Numbered from the stretch's first letter, positions 32,924 through 42,503 are shown. The stretch: 64,000 nucleotides of DNA from Mariniflexile sp. AS56 (GCF_030552475.1 NZ_JAUPED010000004.1:248001-312000), one strand, 5' to 3'. The notes: generated by a model from the letters alone, not told the origin. Numbers and translations are program-made.

Positions 32924-35449
32924 TTGAAACAACAAGTCTCAAAAATAACACTTTTAGCAGTATTTACAGCACTTTTAATATCTTGTGATGCCGTAAAACG
33001 AGTTGGAGAAAACGACCATTTACTTACTAATAACACAGTTTATGTAAATGGTAAAAAAGACCAAACCGAACTAATAAACAACTTATTATACCAAGAGCCT
33101 AACAGCCAAATACCCGTAATTGGTACACCTTTGCGCTTACACGTTTATAATTTAGCTCGTAAAAACAGAGATTCTTTATTCGAAGCCTGGTTAGATAAAA
33201 AACCAAATCGTAGAGAGCGTTTAACAAAACGCTTATCTAAAAAACAATTAGACAAATTAAAAGAATCTTCCATAGGCTTTAATAATTGGTTACGCAAAAC
33301 AGGAGAAGCACCTGTAATTGTAAGTGAAGACAAGGCTATAAAATCGGTAAAACGATTGAAGGCTTTCTACATAAATAACGGTTGGTTTGATGTCGACGCC
33401 AATTACAACATTAACAAAAACGAGAACAAACGTGCCGATGTGGAGTATCAAATAGAGACCGGCAATGCATTTATTCTCGACACCATTTCGGCTAAAATTA
33501 AACCGACTGTTGTTGATTCACTTTATCAAAAAATCAAAAAAAATAGCGTACTTAAACAGTACGACCAATACAGATCTTCAAATTTCGCCCAAGAACGGGA
33601 ACGTATTTCCAGCGAGTTACGTAACTCGGGCGTTTACCATTTTAACCAAGATTATGTCACTTTTGAGACGGACACAATTGGCACCAACAAAAAAGTAAAT
33701 GTTGAAATTCAAATTCAAAATAGAGCAATTAGAACTCAAGATTCGGTTAGCAGAGTTCCTTTTAAAATTTACAAAATAAAAGACGTTAATATTATAACCG
33801 ATTATTCGTTTGAAGACAAAGACAAACCGTTTCAAGATTCTATTACATACAAAGGCTATAAAATTTTTAGCTATAATAAAATTAAGTACCGTCCCAAAGC
33901 TTTAACCGATGCTATTTTTATTGCACCGAACACTATTTTTAGAGATAGAGATAGGACTTTAACCTATAGACACCTTAACGAGTTACGCACTTTTAAGTAC
34001 CCCAATATTGATTACACCGAAAACGCCGACAACACATTAACAGACACGATTAGACTAACACCTTTAAAGAAATTTAGTTTAAGTTTTAGTGCCGATGTGT
34101 CGCAAAGTAATATACAAACCGTTGGCTTCTCATTAAACCCTAGTTTAATGATTCGGAACGTTTTTAGAGGTGCCGAAACTTTAGAGCTGTCTGCAATTGG
34201 AGCAATTGGCGCATCAAAAGACAAAAATAATATTGACGACCCATTTTTTGATATTAATGAAATTGGTGCCGATTTAAAACTAACTATACCCCGATTCTTT
34301 TTTCCTTTTAATACCGAAAAAATCATACCTAAATACATGTCGCCCAGTACGCGAATTAGTTTAGCTACAACCAGCCAAACCAACATTGGCTTAGATAAAC
34401 AAACGTTTACAGGCATTTTTAATTACAATTGGCAACCTTCAACCAAAGTAACCAACAGGCTAGATGTATTTAATATTCAATATGTTAGAAATTTAAATAT
34501 TGAAAATTATTTTCGAGTTTATGAAAACTCATTCAATTCATTAAATGACATCGCCTACGATCTAGATTATACTGAAATCGATTTGGCCATACCAACCGAT
34601 ACAGACGCCTTTATAGCCTATGTTTTGGATACACCAACGCCGACTGAAGTTTCATCTACGCAACTATCCACCGTAAACAGCATCAACGAACGTAAAAATA
34701 GATTAACAGAAAACAACTTAATTATATCCACCAGTTTCAGCTTAACGAATGATGAGCGCACCAATTTGTTTGACGAAGATTTTTCTATTTTCCGTTTTAA
34801 ATTAGAGTTAGCAGGAAATTTACTTTCTAGTATATCTGACCTTGTTGGACAGAAAAAAAATTCTGACAACCGCTACGAGCTTTTCAATGTAGCCTATTCT
34901 CAGTTTGTAAAAACCGAGCTAGATTATGTTAAACACTGGAGTTTAGGTAAAAAAAACGTGCTTGCCACGAGAAGTTATTTTGGCTTTGCGATACCCTATG
35001 GCAACTCAAGTAACATTCCTTTCTCTAAAAGTTTCTTTGCTGGAGGCGCGAATGATAATCGTGCTTGGACCGCCTACCGCTTAGGACCAGGAAGCTCTGC
35101 TTCAACCAACGAATTTAACGAGGCCAACTTAAAACTTGCCTTTAGTGTAGAGCAACGGTTTAATTTATTGGGCAGCTTAAACGGTGCTTTCTTTGTGGAT
35201 GCTGGAAACATTTGGAACGCCTTAGATGATGTTACAGATGAAAACTCCACCTTTACAAGCCTGAGTTCTTTAAAAGACATTGCTGTAGGTTCTGGTTTTG
35301 GTTTGCGCTATGATTTCAGTTTTTTCATCTTCCGTTTTGATGTTGGTTTTAAAACCTACGACCCTTCTTACCAAGACCAAAACCGTTGGTTTAACGACTA
35401 TAATTTTTCTAATGCTGTTTATAACATCGGTATTAACTATCCGTTTTAA
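32924..35449 (+). CDS. tamL: TamL-type lipoprotein, BamA/TamA outer membrane assembly family
   Basis: 841 residues from TTG at 32924. The N-terminus is a lipoprotein signal with lipobox LLISC (Cys21), so this Omp85 protein is lipid-anchored, as in Bacteroidota TamL. POTRA-like domains follow (about 100-300; AIKSVKRLKAFYINNGWFDVDANYNI), then a 16-strand barrel over about 400-841 with FAGGANDNRAWTAYRLGPGS (the conserved family loop RGxR-like) and an end NIGINYPF. It is the outer membrane part of a translocation and assembly module; its inner partner TamB is not in this window. The start is weak but the signal peptide supports it. Confidence 0.85.
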   Translation: MKQQVSKITLLAVFTALLISCDAVKRVGENDHLLTNNTVYVNGKKDQTELINNLLYQEPNSQIPVIGTPLRLHVYNLARKNRDSLFEAWLDKKPNRRERLTKRLSKKQLDKLKESSIGFNNWLRKTGEAPVIVSEDKAIKSVKRLKAFYINNGWFDVDANYNINKNENKRADVEYQIETGNAFILDTISAKIKPTVVDSLYQKIKKNSVLKQYDQYRSSNFAQERERISSELRNSGVYHFNQDYVTFETDTIGTNKKVNVEIQIQNRAIRTQDSVSRVPFKIYKIKDVNIITDYSFEDKDKPFQDSITYKGYKIFSYNKIKYRPKALTDAIFIAPNTIFRDRDRTLTYRHLNELRTFKYPNIDYTENADNTLTDTIRLTPLKKFSLSFSADVSQSNIQTVGFSLNPSLMIRNVFRGAETLELSAIGAIGASKDKNNIDDPFFDINEIGADLKLTIPRFFFPFNTEKIIPKYMSPSTRISLATTSQTNIGLDKQTFTGIFNYNWQPSTKVTNRLDVFNIQYVRNLNIENYFRVYENSFNSLNDIAYDLDYTEIDLAIPTDTDAFIAYVLDTPTPTEVSSTQLSTVNSINERKNRLTENNLIISTSFSLTNDERTNLFDEDFSIFRFKLELAGNLLSSISDLVGQKKNSDNRYELFNVAYSQFVKTELDYVKHWSLGKKNVLATRSYFGFAIPYGNSSNIPFSKSFFAGGANDNRAWTAYRLGPGSSASTNEFNEANLKLAFSVEQRFNLLGSLNGAFFVDAGNIWNALDDVTDENSTFTSLSSLKDIAVGSGFGLRYDFSFFIFRFDVGFKTYDPSYQDQNRWFNDYNFSNAVYNIGINYPF

Positions 35450-35489
35450 GCTTTAAATCATTCCAGACATACTATAACGTTTTAGTACT

Positions 35490-35524
35490 TTTTTAGTGGT
35501 TTCAACCCGAAAAAACACTAAAAA
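35490..35524. repeat. perfect 9-bp inverted repeat between tamL and fba
   Basis: TTTTTAGTG (35490-35498) and CACTAAAAA (35516-35524) separated by 17 nt, just upstream of the fba -7 element at 35541. It could be a terminator for tamL (no T-run follows) or an operator of fba. Confidence 0.5.
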
Positions 35525-35540
35525 TGATTTAAAAATTGAT

Positions 35541-35548
35541 TACTTTTG
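35541..35548 (+). promoter_or_regulatory. -7 element TACTTTTG for fba
   Basis: Exact TAnnTTTG match, 35 bp upstream of the fba ATG. Confidence 0.55.
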
Positions 35549-35583
35549 AAACTTACAATCTAAAATTAAAATAACTAATAATT

Positions 35584-36651
35584 ATGGGACATAACATAAA
35601 ACCAGGCGTTGCTACAGGACAAGAAGTGCAAGCCATTTTTAAACTTGCTAAAGAAAAAGGATTTGCTTTACCTGCTGTAAACGTAATAGGTTCAGATACC
35701 ATTAATGGTGTATTAGAAACTGCTGCATCATTAAATGCACCTGTAATTATTCAATTTTCAAACGGTGGCGCACAATTTAATGCTGGAAAAGGCTTAAATA
35801 ACGACGGTCAAAAAGCAGCGATTGCTGGAGCTGTTGCTGGAGCAAAACATGTACATACTTTAGCTGAAGCATACGGTGTTCCAGTTATTTTACATACAGA
35901 CCACTGTGCTAAAAAACTTTTACCTTGGATTGATGGTTTATTAGACGCTAGTGAAAAACATTTCGCTGAAACTGGAAAATCTCTTTTCAGCTCACATATG
36001 ATTGACCTTTCTGAAGAGCCAATTGAAGAAAACATAGCTATTTGCAAAACCTATTTAGAGCGTATGAGCAAAATGGGAATGACTTTAGAAATTGAACTTG
36101 GTATTACAGGTGGTGAAGAAGATGGTGTTGATAATAGCGATGTAGATGATTCTAAATTATACACACAACCAGAAGAAGTCGCTTATGCTTATGAAGAATT
36201 AAGTAAAGTAAGTGACCAATTCACTATTGCTGCTGCTTTTGGAAACGTTCATGGTGTTTACAAACCAGGAAACGTAAAATTAACTCCGAAAATCTTAAAA
36301 AATTCTCAAGATTTTATCTCTGAAAAATACGGTGTAGGTCATAACCATATCGATTTTGTATTCCACGGTGGTTCTGGATCTACAGTTGAAGAAATTCGTG
36401 AAGGTATTAGCTACGGTGTTATTAAAATGAACATTGACACAGATTTACAATATGCATTCATGGAAGGTATCCGTGATTATATGGGATCTAAATCTGAATA
36501 CTTAAAAGCTCAAATTGGTAGCCCTGATGGTGATGATTCTCCAAATAAAAAACACTATGACCCACGTGTTTGGTTACGTGCTGGTGAGGTGACTTTTATC
36601 GATCGTTTAAAACAAGCTTTTGAAGATCTAAACAACGTAAATACACTATAA
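35584..36651 (+). CDS. fba: class II fructose-bisphosphate aldolase
   Basis: 355 residues. It cleaves fructose-1,6-bisphosphate to DHAP and G3P in glycolysis and works in reverse for gluconeogenesis; a Zn2+ ion is needed. The metal and catalytic motifs are visible: VILHTDHCAKK (catalytic Asp and Zn-binding His), ELGITGGEEDGVD, the His in GNVHGVYKPG, and FHGGSGS near 258-264. Length and the insertion pattern fit class IIA (E. coli-like). It is monocistronic, with a promoter at 35541 and a terminator at 36678. Confidence 0.95.
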   Translation: MGHNIKPGVATGQEVQAIFKLAKEKGFALPAVNVIGSDTINGVLETAASLNAPVIIQFSNGGAQFNAGKGLNNDGQKAAIAGAVAGAKHVHTLAEAYGVPVILHTDHCAKKLLPWIDGLLDASEKHFAETGKSLFSSHMIDLSEEPIEENIAICKTYLERMSKMGMTLEIELGITGGEEDGVDNSDVDDSKLYTQPEEVAYAYEELSKVSDQFTIAAAFGNVHGVYKPGNVKLTPKILKNSQDFISEKYGVGHNHIDFVFHGGSGSTVEEIREGISYGVIKMNIDTDLQYAFMEGIRDYMGSKSEYLKAQIGSPDGDDSPNKKHYDPRVWLRAGEVTFIDRLKQAFEDLNNVNTL

Positions 36652-36677
36652 TAATCGTTGATTATTTATAATATATA

Positions 36678-36704
36678 AAAATCCTGCTTTATGCAGGATT
36701 TTTT
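36678..36704 (+). terminator. fba terminator
   Basis: Stem AATCCTGC/GCAGGATT (36680-36687 and 36693-36700), loop TTTAT, then T-run. Confidence 0.85.
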
Positions 36705-36789
36705 CATTTATATATGCCTAGTAAAAAGCAGAAAAAGTATTTCGGAAATAAAAAAGGTATTCGGGTTACACAAAATTAAAATAAAGCCT

Positions 36790-36797
36790 TAATTTTG
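36790..36797 (+). promoter_or_regulatory. -7 element TAATTTTG, probable accD promoter
   Basis: Exact TAnnTTTG match in the 283-bp gap before accD, inside a small hairpin (AAGCCT at 36784 / AGGCTT at 36803). The leader to 36935 would be about 130 nt. The rest of this gap holds nothing I recognise. Confidence 0.4.
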
Positions 36798-36934
36798 TAG
36801 TCAGGCTTTTTGCTTTGGCTTTTTATTTTCACCTAAAGTGTTATATAAAAGAACATGGTAACCAGCTTAACGCTAATACCGATGTATAAGATTTTTTAAA
36901 TCTGAAAATCGTAAACTATAAATTGTAAATCACT

Positions 36935-37792
36935 ATGTCTTGGTTTAAAAGAAAAACAAAAGGAATAACAACTACAACAGAGGAAAAGAAAGACACCCCT
37001 AGAGGACTTTGGTACAAATCTCCTACTGGAAAAATTGTCGATACAGATGAACTTGAAAAGAACTTTTATGTAAGTCCTGAAGATGGTTACCACGTACGTA
37101 TAGGAAGTAAAGAATACTTCGAAATTCTTTTTGATGATAATAAATTTAAAGAATTAGATGCTAATTTAGAATCTAAAGATCCATTAAAATTCGTTGACAC
37201 TAAAAAATATCCAGACCGTTTAAAATCTGCACAAGAAAAAACAAATCTAAAAGACGCAATACGCGTTGGCGTTGGCAAATCTAAGGGTAAAGATTTGGTA
37301 GTAGCTTGTATGGATTTTGCATTTATTGGAGGTTCTATGGGAAGTGTTGTGGGTGAAAAAATTGCACGTGCAGCTAATCATTCATTAGAAAACAACATAC
37401 CATTAATGATTATTTCTAAATCTGGTGGCGCCAGAATGATGGAAGCAGCGTTATCGCTTATGCAGTTAGCAAAAACATCTGTAAAACTAGCACAATTAGC
37501 AGATGCTGGTATTCCTTACATCTCATTATGTACAGACCCAACAACGGGAGGTACTACTGCATCATTTGCGATGTTAGGCGATATTAACATTGCTGAACCT
37601 GGTGCTTTAATTGGTTTTGCAGGTCCACGTGTTGTAAAAGATACTACAGGTAAAGATTTACCAGACGGTTTCCAAACATCAGAGTTTTTACTAGAACACG
37701 GTTTCTTAGATTTTATCACATTAAGAAAGGATTTAAAAGACAGAGTGAATCAATATGTTGATTTAATTACGAATCAACCATTAAGAGCATAA
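36935..37792 (+). CDS. accD: acetyl-CoA carboxylase carboxyltransferase subunit beta
   Basis: 285 residues. It forms the carboxyltransferase with AccA and makes malonyl-CoA for fatty acid synthesis. Crotonase-fold markers are strong: [17 protein letters not shown] (about 126-142), [39 protein letters not shown] and [15 protein letters not shown]. The N-terminal zinc ribbon has lost its cysteines: where AccD normally has two CxxC pairs, this protein reads [11 protein letters not shown] and [14 protein letters not shown], with Ser and Glu/Gly in their place. The same loss is, from memory, usual in Flavobacteriia. Monocistronic with a strong terminator. Confidence 0.93.
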   Translation: MSWFKRKTKGITTTTEEKKDTPRGLWYKSPTGKIVDTDELEKNFYVSPEDGYHVRIGSKEYFEILFDDNKFKELDANLESKDPLKFVDTKKYPDRLKSAQEKTNLKDAIRVGVGKSKGKDLVVACMDFAFIGGSMGSVVGEKIARAANHSLENNIPLMIISKSGGARMMEAALSLMQLAKTSVKLAQLADAGIPYISLCTDPTTGGTTASFAMLGDINIAEPGALIGFAGPRVVKDTTGKDLPDGFQTSEFLLEHGFLDFITLRKDLKDRVNQYVDLITNQPLRA

Positions 37793-37802
37793 TTTCAAAA
37801 TA

Positions 37803-37841
37803 AAAAAAGCCTTACTAAATTAAATTAGTAAGGCTTTTTTA
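37803..37841 (+). terminator. accD terminator
   Basis: Stem AAAAGCCTTACTAA/TTAGTAAGGCTTTT around 37805-37838, loop of about 6 nt, T-run after. It can also serve the minus-strand kinase gene. Confidence 0.85.
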
Positions 37842-37873
37842 TTTTATATCATTTTTGCTTAATTAAAACAGGG

Positions 37874-38998
37874 CTAAGCTGATTTTAAATAAACTGAAAA
37901 GGTAGTCCCTTTATCCACTTCACTTTTCACATCCACACAACCTCCTAAAGATTCAATATGGTTTTTGGTTATAAACAACCCAACACCTAAAGCATCTTTA
38001 TTTCTATGGAAGGTTTTATACATTTGAAATAGGTTATCTCCATATTTCTCTAAATCTATCCCTAAGCCATTATCTTCAATATGAAATACAACAAACTCAT
38101 TTATAATTTCACTACTTAATTTAATAATACAACCTCTACAGTCTGAACGATATTTTATGGCGTTTGTTAAAAAATTTAAAATAATACTGTCCAAAAACGC
38201 AGGTACTGCTTTCACTTTATGATGTTCACAAATATGATTTTCTATGGTACAATTTATATTTTTAGCTAGGGCACTTACATTATACAGAGCATGCCTTACA
38301 AAGACACTTAAGTTAAGGGATTCAATTTTACACTCCTCAATCGATTTTATTTTAGCAACTTCAGCCAAATGAGACACTGTTTCATCTAGATTATTTATAG
38401 ACTCTTTAAGCAAACCGAAGTTTTCCCCTTTAACTAACAATTGATATTCCTCCTCTATAAAATCAAAAAGAGTTAATAAATTGGAAGCATGTGTACGTAA
38501 ATTGTGTGTAATAATGTCGGCAAAACTAGACAACCTATTATTTTGTTCTTTGGCTACTCTAAGTAAAGCTCCTAATCGACTCTTATCTTCATTCTGTTTT
38601 GAAATGTCATGAATTTGCGATATAAAATATAAAGGACGCCCATCAACATCTCTCACCAAGGATACCGATAGCAATGTCCAAACGATACTGCCATTTTTAC
38701 GGAAATAACGTTTTTCTATCTGATAATTATCGGTTTTCCCTGATATAAGCGAACGCATGTGCCCTAAGTCACTATCCAAATCATCTTTATGAGTGATGTC
38801 TTGAAATGAAAGTTGGTAAAGTTCTTCCTCTGAATACCCCAGACACTTAACAACACTTTGATTCACTTTTATCCATTTCCCTTTCGTGCTCAAAATAGCG
38901 ATTCCACCATGGGCAAAATTAAAAATATTCTCAAACAACTTGTCTTTAATAAGACTCAAACTTTCCGGCATATATAGAGGATATGAATTACACATCAA
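37874..38998 (-). CDS. soluble PAS sensor histidine kinase
   Basis: 374 residues, no transmembrane segment. A PAS domain with PAC motif covers about 15-130 (GGIAILSTKGKWIKVNQSVVKCLGYSEEEL, YFISQIHDISKQNEDKSR). A Bacteroidota-type HisKA variant follows with His in ADIITHNLRTHASNL (about 166), then HATPase_c with NFLTNAIKYRSDCRGC, DNGLGIDLEKYG and LGVGLFITKNHIESLGG. It is an orphan kinase; no receiver gene is adjacent. The start may be the second Met or Met10 (MPESLS). Confidence 0.85.
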   Translation of the reverse strand: MMCNSYPLYMPESLSLIKDKLFENIFNFAHGGIAILSTKGKWIKVNQSVVKCLGYSEEELYQLSFQDITHKDDLDSDLGHMRSLISGKTDNYQIEKRYFRKNGSIVWTLLSVSLVRDVDGRPLYFISQIHDISKQNEDKSRLGALLRVAKEQNNRLSSFADIITHNLRTHASNLLTLFDFIEEEYQLLVKGENFGLLKESINNLDETVSHLAEVAKIKSIEECKIESLNLSVFVRHALYNVSALAKNINCTIENHICEHHKVKAVPAFLDSIILNFLTNAIKYRSDCRGCIIKLSSEIINEFVVFHIEDNGLGIDLEKYGDNLFQMYKTFHRNKDALGVGLFITKNHIESLGGCVDVKSEVDKGTTFSVYLKSA

Positions 38999-39098
38999 TA
39001 AATATACTATTTTTCTTCAAAACACACGAGTATTTAGATGACAATTATTGCGTCTAAAAAGAATTCCCTGTTATTAATATTAACAGAAATTTATTCAT

Positions 39099-39106
39099 TA
39101 TATTTG
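39099..39106 (+). promoter_or_regulatory. -7 element TATATTTG for rpsO, decides its start
   Basis: Exact TAnnTTTG match 54 bp upstream of the ATG at 39161. It excludes the longer frame starting at 39038. Confidence 0.65.
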
Positions 39107-39160
39107 CAGCTCGAAAGAGACACTTTCGTTTACATAACAATTATTTACAATAATATTAGA

Positions 39161-39430
39161 ATGTATTTAGATCAAAAAGAAATTGAAGCTATCTTCACCA
39201 AACATGGTAAAGGTGCTAAAGACACAGGTTCTGCAGAAGGACAAATTGCATTATTCACTTACAGAATTAACCACTTAACTGGACACTTAAAAAAGAATCG
39301 TAAAGACTTTAACACAGAGCGTTCATTAGTAAAATTAGTTGGTAAAAGAAGAAGCTTACTAGATTACTTAACTAAGAAAGATGTCTTAAGATATCGTGCT
39401 ATAGTAAAAGAATTAGGATTAAGAAAATAA
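39161..39430 (+). CDS. rpsO: 30S ribosomal protein S15
   Basis: 89 residues, the standard length of S15, from the ATG at 39161. It binds the central domain of 16S rRNA early in 30S assembly. The signature TGSAEGQIALFTYRINHLTGHLKKNRKDF and the end LRYRAIVKELGLRK are those of S15. It precedes pnp as in most bacteria, with a terminator between. The frame extends upstream to 39038, but that region holds the promoter. Confidence 0.96.
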   Translation: MYLDQKEIEAIFTKHGKGAKDTGSAEGQIALFTYRINHLTGHLKKNRKDFNTERSLVKLVGKRRSLLDYLTKKDVLRYRAIVKELGLRK

Positions 39431-39433
39431 ATA

Positions 39434-39460
39434 AAAAGAGGCTTTTCAGCCTCTTTTTTG
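39434..39460 (+). terminator. rpsO terminator
   Basis: Stem AAAGAGGC/GCCTCTTT with loop TTTTCA, followed by T-run. Confidence 0.85.
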
Positions 39461-39465
39461 TTTTT

Positions 39466-39549
39466 GCGTTAGGGATTGCAGTGAAAAGCCCACAGCGAGG
39501 TACGAGCGAGGACTTGTAACGAAAAGCCCGACCCGAAAGGGAAACGCCC
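39466..39549. repeat. G+C-richer palindromic intergenic element, probably a dispersed repeat
   Basis: An 84-bp element unlike its surroundings: it starts GCGTTAGGGATTGCAG and ends GGGAAACGCCC, so the ends are inverted (GCGTT 39466-39470 / AACGC 39543-39547). Inside, GTGAAAAGCCC and AACGAAAAGCCCG are near direct repeats, along with GCGAGG...GCGAGG. Elements with this look recur between genes in Flavobacteriia genomes, from memory; only one copy is in this window. Confidence 0.55.
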
Positions 39550-39616
39550 ATATAAAATAACTCTAGCGAAACGAGTATAAAAATTCGAATTGAAGAAGCT
39601 TATTATTGTTTTTCAT

Positions 39617-39654
39617 TGGTCACACAACAACTACACACAACAACGCAACGACCA
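39617..39654 (+). promoter_or_regulatory. possible pnp leader stem-loop
   Basis: TGGTC (39617-39621) pairs with GACCA (39650-39654) around a 28-nt loop made almost only of ACA/CAA units, 27 bp before the pnp ATG. The single-stranded, A/C-rich loop would suit binding by the S1/KH domains of PNPase; weak and inferred. Confidence 0.25.
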
Positions 39655-39680
39655 TTGTTTAATTAGAATTAAAAAAATTT

Positions 39681-41927
39681 ATGATTCCAAAAGTTTTTAA
39701 AGAGGTTATAGACCTTGGTGATGGCCGCACAATTTCCATCGAAACAGGAAAATTAGCAAAACAGGCTCATGGGTCTGTTGTTGTACAATCTGGAAAATGT
39801 ATGCTTTTGTGTACAGTTGTTTCCAACTACAAACAAAGTGATGTTGACTTTTTACCGTTAACGGTAGATTACAGAGAAAAGTTTGCAGCTTCTGGACGTT
39901 ACCCAGGTGGTTTCTTCAAAAGAGAAGCAAGACCTAGTGATGGTGAAGTATTAACAATGCGTCTTGTTGACCGTGTTTTACGCCCATTATTCCCTAAAGA
40001 TTACCATGCAGAAACGCAGGTGATGATTCAGTTAATGTCTCATGATGATGATGTTATGCCTGAGGCTATGGCTGGTTTAGCTGCTTCTGCTGCTATTCAA
40101 TTATCAGATTTCCCATTTGAATGCGCTATCTCTGAAGCTAGAGTTGGTCGTATTAATGGTGAATTCATTATTAACCCAACACGTGCTCAATTAGAAGAGT
40201 CTGACATTGACATGATGATTGGTGCTTCAGCTGATTCTGTGATGATGGTTGAAGGTGAAATGGACGAGATTTCTGAAGAAGAAATGGCTGATGCTATTAA
40301 ATTCGCTCACGAAGCGATCAAACTTCAAATTGCCGCTCAATTGCGTTTAGCAGAAGCTTTTGGTAAAAAAGAAACTCGTGAATACGCTACTGCAGAAGAA
40401 AACGCAGAATTAGCAAAAAGAATTCATGATTTAACTTATGATAAATGTTACGCTATTGCTAAGCAAGGAACTTCTAAAGCAGAACGTAGCGCTGCATTCG
40501 CCGAAGTAAAAGAAGAAGTTAAAGCTTCCTTTACAGAAGAAGAAATGGCTGAATTTGGTCACCTTGTTGGAGGCTACTACAGTAAAGCAGAAAAAGAAGC
40601 GGTTCGTGAATTAACGTTGGCTGAAGGTTTACGTTTAGACGGACGTAAAACAGATGAGATTAGACCAATTTGGTCTGAGGTAGATTACTTACCATCTGTA
40701 CACGGTTCTGCTATTTTTACTAGAGGTGAAACGCAAGCATTAGCAACCGTTACTTTAGGAACTTCAAGAGAAGCTAACAAAATAGACATGCCATCTTACG
40801 AAGGTGAAGAGACATTCTATTTACATTATAACTTCCCTCCTTTTTGTACAGGTGAAGCTAGACCATTAAGAGGAACGTCTCGTAGAGAAGTTGGTCATGG
40901 AAATTTAGCTCAACGTGGTTTAAAAGGAATGATCCCTACAGATTGTCCTTATACAGTAAGAGTTGTATCTGAAGTATTAGAATCTAACGGTTCTTCTTCT
41001 ATGGCAACTGTTTGTGCTGGTACTATGGCTTTAATGGATGCTGGAGTTCAAATGATAAGACCAGTTTCTGGTATTGCTATGGGATTAATTTCTGATGGTG
41101 ATCGTTACGCAGTATTGTCTGATATTTTAGGTGATGAAGATCACTTAGGAGATATGGACTTTAAAGTTACAGGAACAACGGAAGGTATTACAGCATGCCA
41201 AATGGACATTAAAATTAAAGGCTTGCCTTATGAAATTTTAGTGAATGCATTAAAACAAGCACGTGCAGGTCGTTTACATATTTTAGGTAAAATTGCCGAA
41301 ACAATAACAGAACCAAATGCAGACGTGAAACCTCACGCTCCTAAAATGGTAACTCGTGTTATACCAAACGAATTTATTGGTGCATTAATTGGACCTGGTG
41401 GAAAAGTAATTCAAGAATTACAAAAAGCTACTAAGACCACTATTGTTATTAATGAAGACCCAATTACGGAAGAAGGTATTGTTGAGATTCTAGGTACTAA
41501 CCAAGAGGGTATCGATGCTGTTTTAACTAAAATTGATTCGTTAATGTTTAAACCATCTGTTGGTGGAACTTACGAAGTGAAAGTAATTAAAATGTTAGAT
41601 TTTGGAGCAGTTGTAGAATATATGGATGCGCCAGGAAATGAAGTTTTATTACACGTAAGCGAATTAGCTTGGGAACGTACTGAAAATGTAAGTGACGTAG
41701 TTAATATGGGTGATGTTTTTAACGTGAAGTATTTTGGAACCGATCCAAAAACACGTAAAGAAAAAGTATCTCGTAAAGCTTTATTAGAAAAACCAGAAGG
41801 TTATGTTGCAAGACCACCAAGAGATAATAACGATCGTGGTGGACGTGATAACAGAGGTAGAGATAATCGTGGACGCGATAACCGTCGTGACGATAGAAAA
41901 CCTAGAGAAGATAGAAAAGACGATTAA
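39681..41927 (+). CDS. pnp: polynucleotide phosphorylase
   Basis: 748 residues. A 3'-to-5' phosphorolytic exoribonuclease of the RNA degradosome. Two RNase PH domains lie at about 10-145 and 315-460 ([25 protein letters not shown] in the second), an all-helical linker between them, a KH domain (about 560-620; [19 protein letters not shown]), and an S1 domain (about 625-700; [19 protein letters not shown]). The tail is a low-complexity Arg/Gly/Asp run ([15 protein letters not shown]) that probably binds RNA or partners. It follows rpsO, a conserved pairing. The start is at ATG 39681, within an A-rich leader. Confidence 0.96.
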   Translation: MIPKVFKEVIDLGDGRTISIETGKLAKQAHGSVVVQSGKCMLLCTVVSNYKQSDVDFLPLTVDYREKFAASGRYPGGFFKREARPSDGEVLTMRLVDRVLRPLFPKDYHAETQVMIQLMSHDDDVMPEAMAGLAASAAIQLSDFPFECAISEARVGRINGEFIINPTRAQLEESDIDMMIGASADSVMMVEGEMDEISEEEMADAIKFAHEAIKLQIAAQLRLAEAFGKKETREYATAEENAELAKRIHDLTYDKCYAIAKQGTSKAERSAAFAEVKEEVKASFTEEEMAEFGHLVGGYYSKAEKEAVRELTLAEGLRLDGRKTDEIRPIWSEVDYLPSVHGSAIFTRGETQALATVTLGTSREANKIDMPSYEGEETFYLHYNFPPFCTGEARPLRGTSRREVGHGNLAQRGLKGMIPTDCPYTVRVVSEVLESNGSSSMATVCAGTMALMDAGVQMIRPVSGIAMGLISDGDRYAVLSDILGDEDHLGDMDFKVTGTTEGITACQMDIKIKGLPYEILVNALKQARAGRLHILGKIAETITEPNADVKPHAPKMVTRVIPNEFIGALIGPGGKVIQELQKATKTTIVINEDPITEEGIVEILGTNQEGIDAVLTKIDSLMFKPSVGGTYEVKVIKMLDFGAVVEYMDAPGNEVLLHVSELAWERTENVSDVVNMGDVFNVKYFGTDPKTRKEKVSRKALLEKPEGYVARPPRDNNDRGGRDNRGRDNRGRDNRRDDRKPREDRKDD

Positions 41928-41951
41928 GTTTTTTAGAATCTATATTTTACT

Positions 41952-41985
41952 AAAGCCTGTTTCAAAATTTGAAACAGGCTTTTTT
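41952..41985 (+). terminator. pnp terminator
   Basis: Stem AAGCCTGTTTCAAA/TTTGAAACAGGCTT, near-perfect, loop of about 2-4 nt, then T-run. Confidence 0.88.
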
Positions 41986-42086
41986 ATGAATTATATTGAA
42001 GGAAAACATAAAACTTAGCGTGACCACAAAACGTTAAACCTTGTTAAAAACTTGCTTTTAAGCTTATTTTCAGTATATTATAAGTT

Positions 42087-42461
42087 ATGATACAGGAAGA
42101 CAAAGCAAAATATTCAGACATTTTAGAGAACTCTATTACCTATTTAGAAAACCGCGGCTTCGAAAACATAAAAGCCGATACGGAAGGGTATGAAACACCG
42201 AAATCATATAAAAAATCAGGAAGTACTATTAGTATTACCCCAGATATTGTCGCCGATAAAGAAGGTAGAAAACATTATTTCGACATCAGTTTAAAATCTG
42301 AAAAACCAAATTTATTAAAATCGAAATGGTTATTTCTAAACGCACTAAGCCGTTTAAAATCGTCCAAATTTAAACTCATAACTACGCGTGGACATTATGC
42401 CTTTACTCAAGAAATGTTAGAAGCTACCAACCTTACTAGCAAATCATTAATTAAAATTTAG
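42087..42461 (+). CDS. conserved small protein, possible restriction-endonuclease-like fold
   Basis: 124 residues, soluble. The order helix (AKYSDILENSITYLENRGFENI), strand SISITPDIVADKEG, strand KHYFDISLKSEK, helix, strand FKLITTRG recalls PD-(D/E)xK nuclease folds, with a PD pair at about 52-53 and an Asp...Lys on the next strand, but the usual (D/E)xK triad is altered (DISLK). I therefore give the fold only as a possibility. It is a single gene between pnp and rpoD. Confidence 0.55.
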   Translation: MIQEDKAKYSDILENSITYLENRGFENIKADTEGYETPKSYKKSGSTISITPDIVADKEGRKHYFDISLKSEKPNLLKSKWLFLNALSRLKSSKFKLITTRGHYAFTQEMLEATNLTSKSLIKI

Positions 42462-42495
42462 AACCAACTTACTTAAAATAGAAGAAGAGCCGTTT

Positions 42496-42503
42496 TATAT
42501 TTG
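42496..42503 (+). promoter_or_regulatory. -7 element TATATTTG for rpoD
   Basis: Exact TAnnTTTG match, about 200 bp upstream of the rpoD ATG; the long leader is A+T-rich with no ORF. A purine-rich AGGAG lies 8 nt before the ATG, unusual for Bacteroidota. Confidence 0.5.

Noticed and set aside
36784-36808. Hairpin AAGCCT/AGGCTT before accD as a terminator
   Set aside because: Short stem; it surrounds an exact -7 element, so chance or promoter-related structure is likelier.
39038-39160. N-terminal extension of rpsO to 130 residues
   Set aside because: S15 is 89 residues; the extension covers the promoter TATATTTG at 39099.
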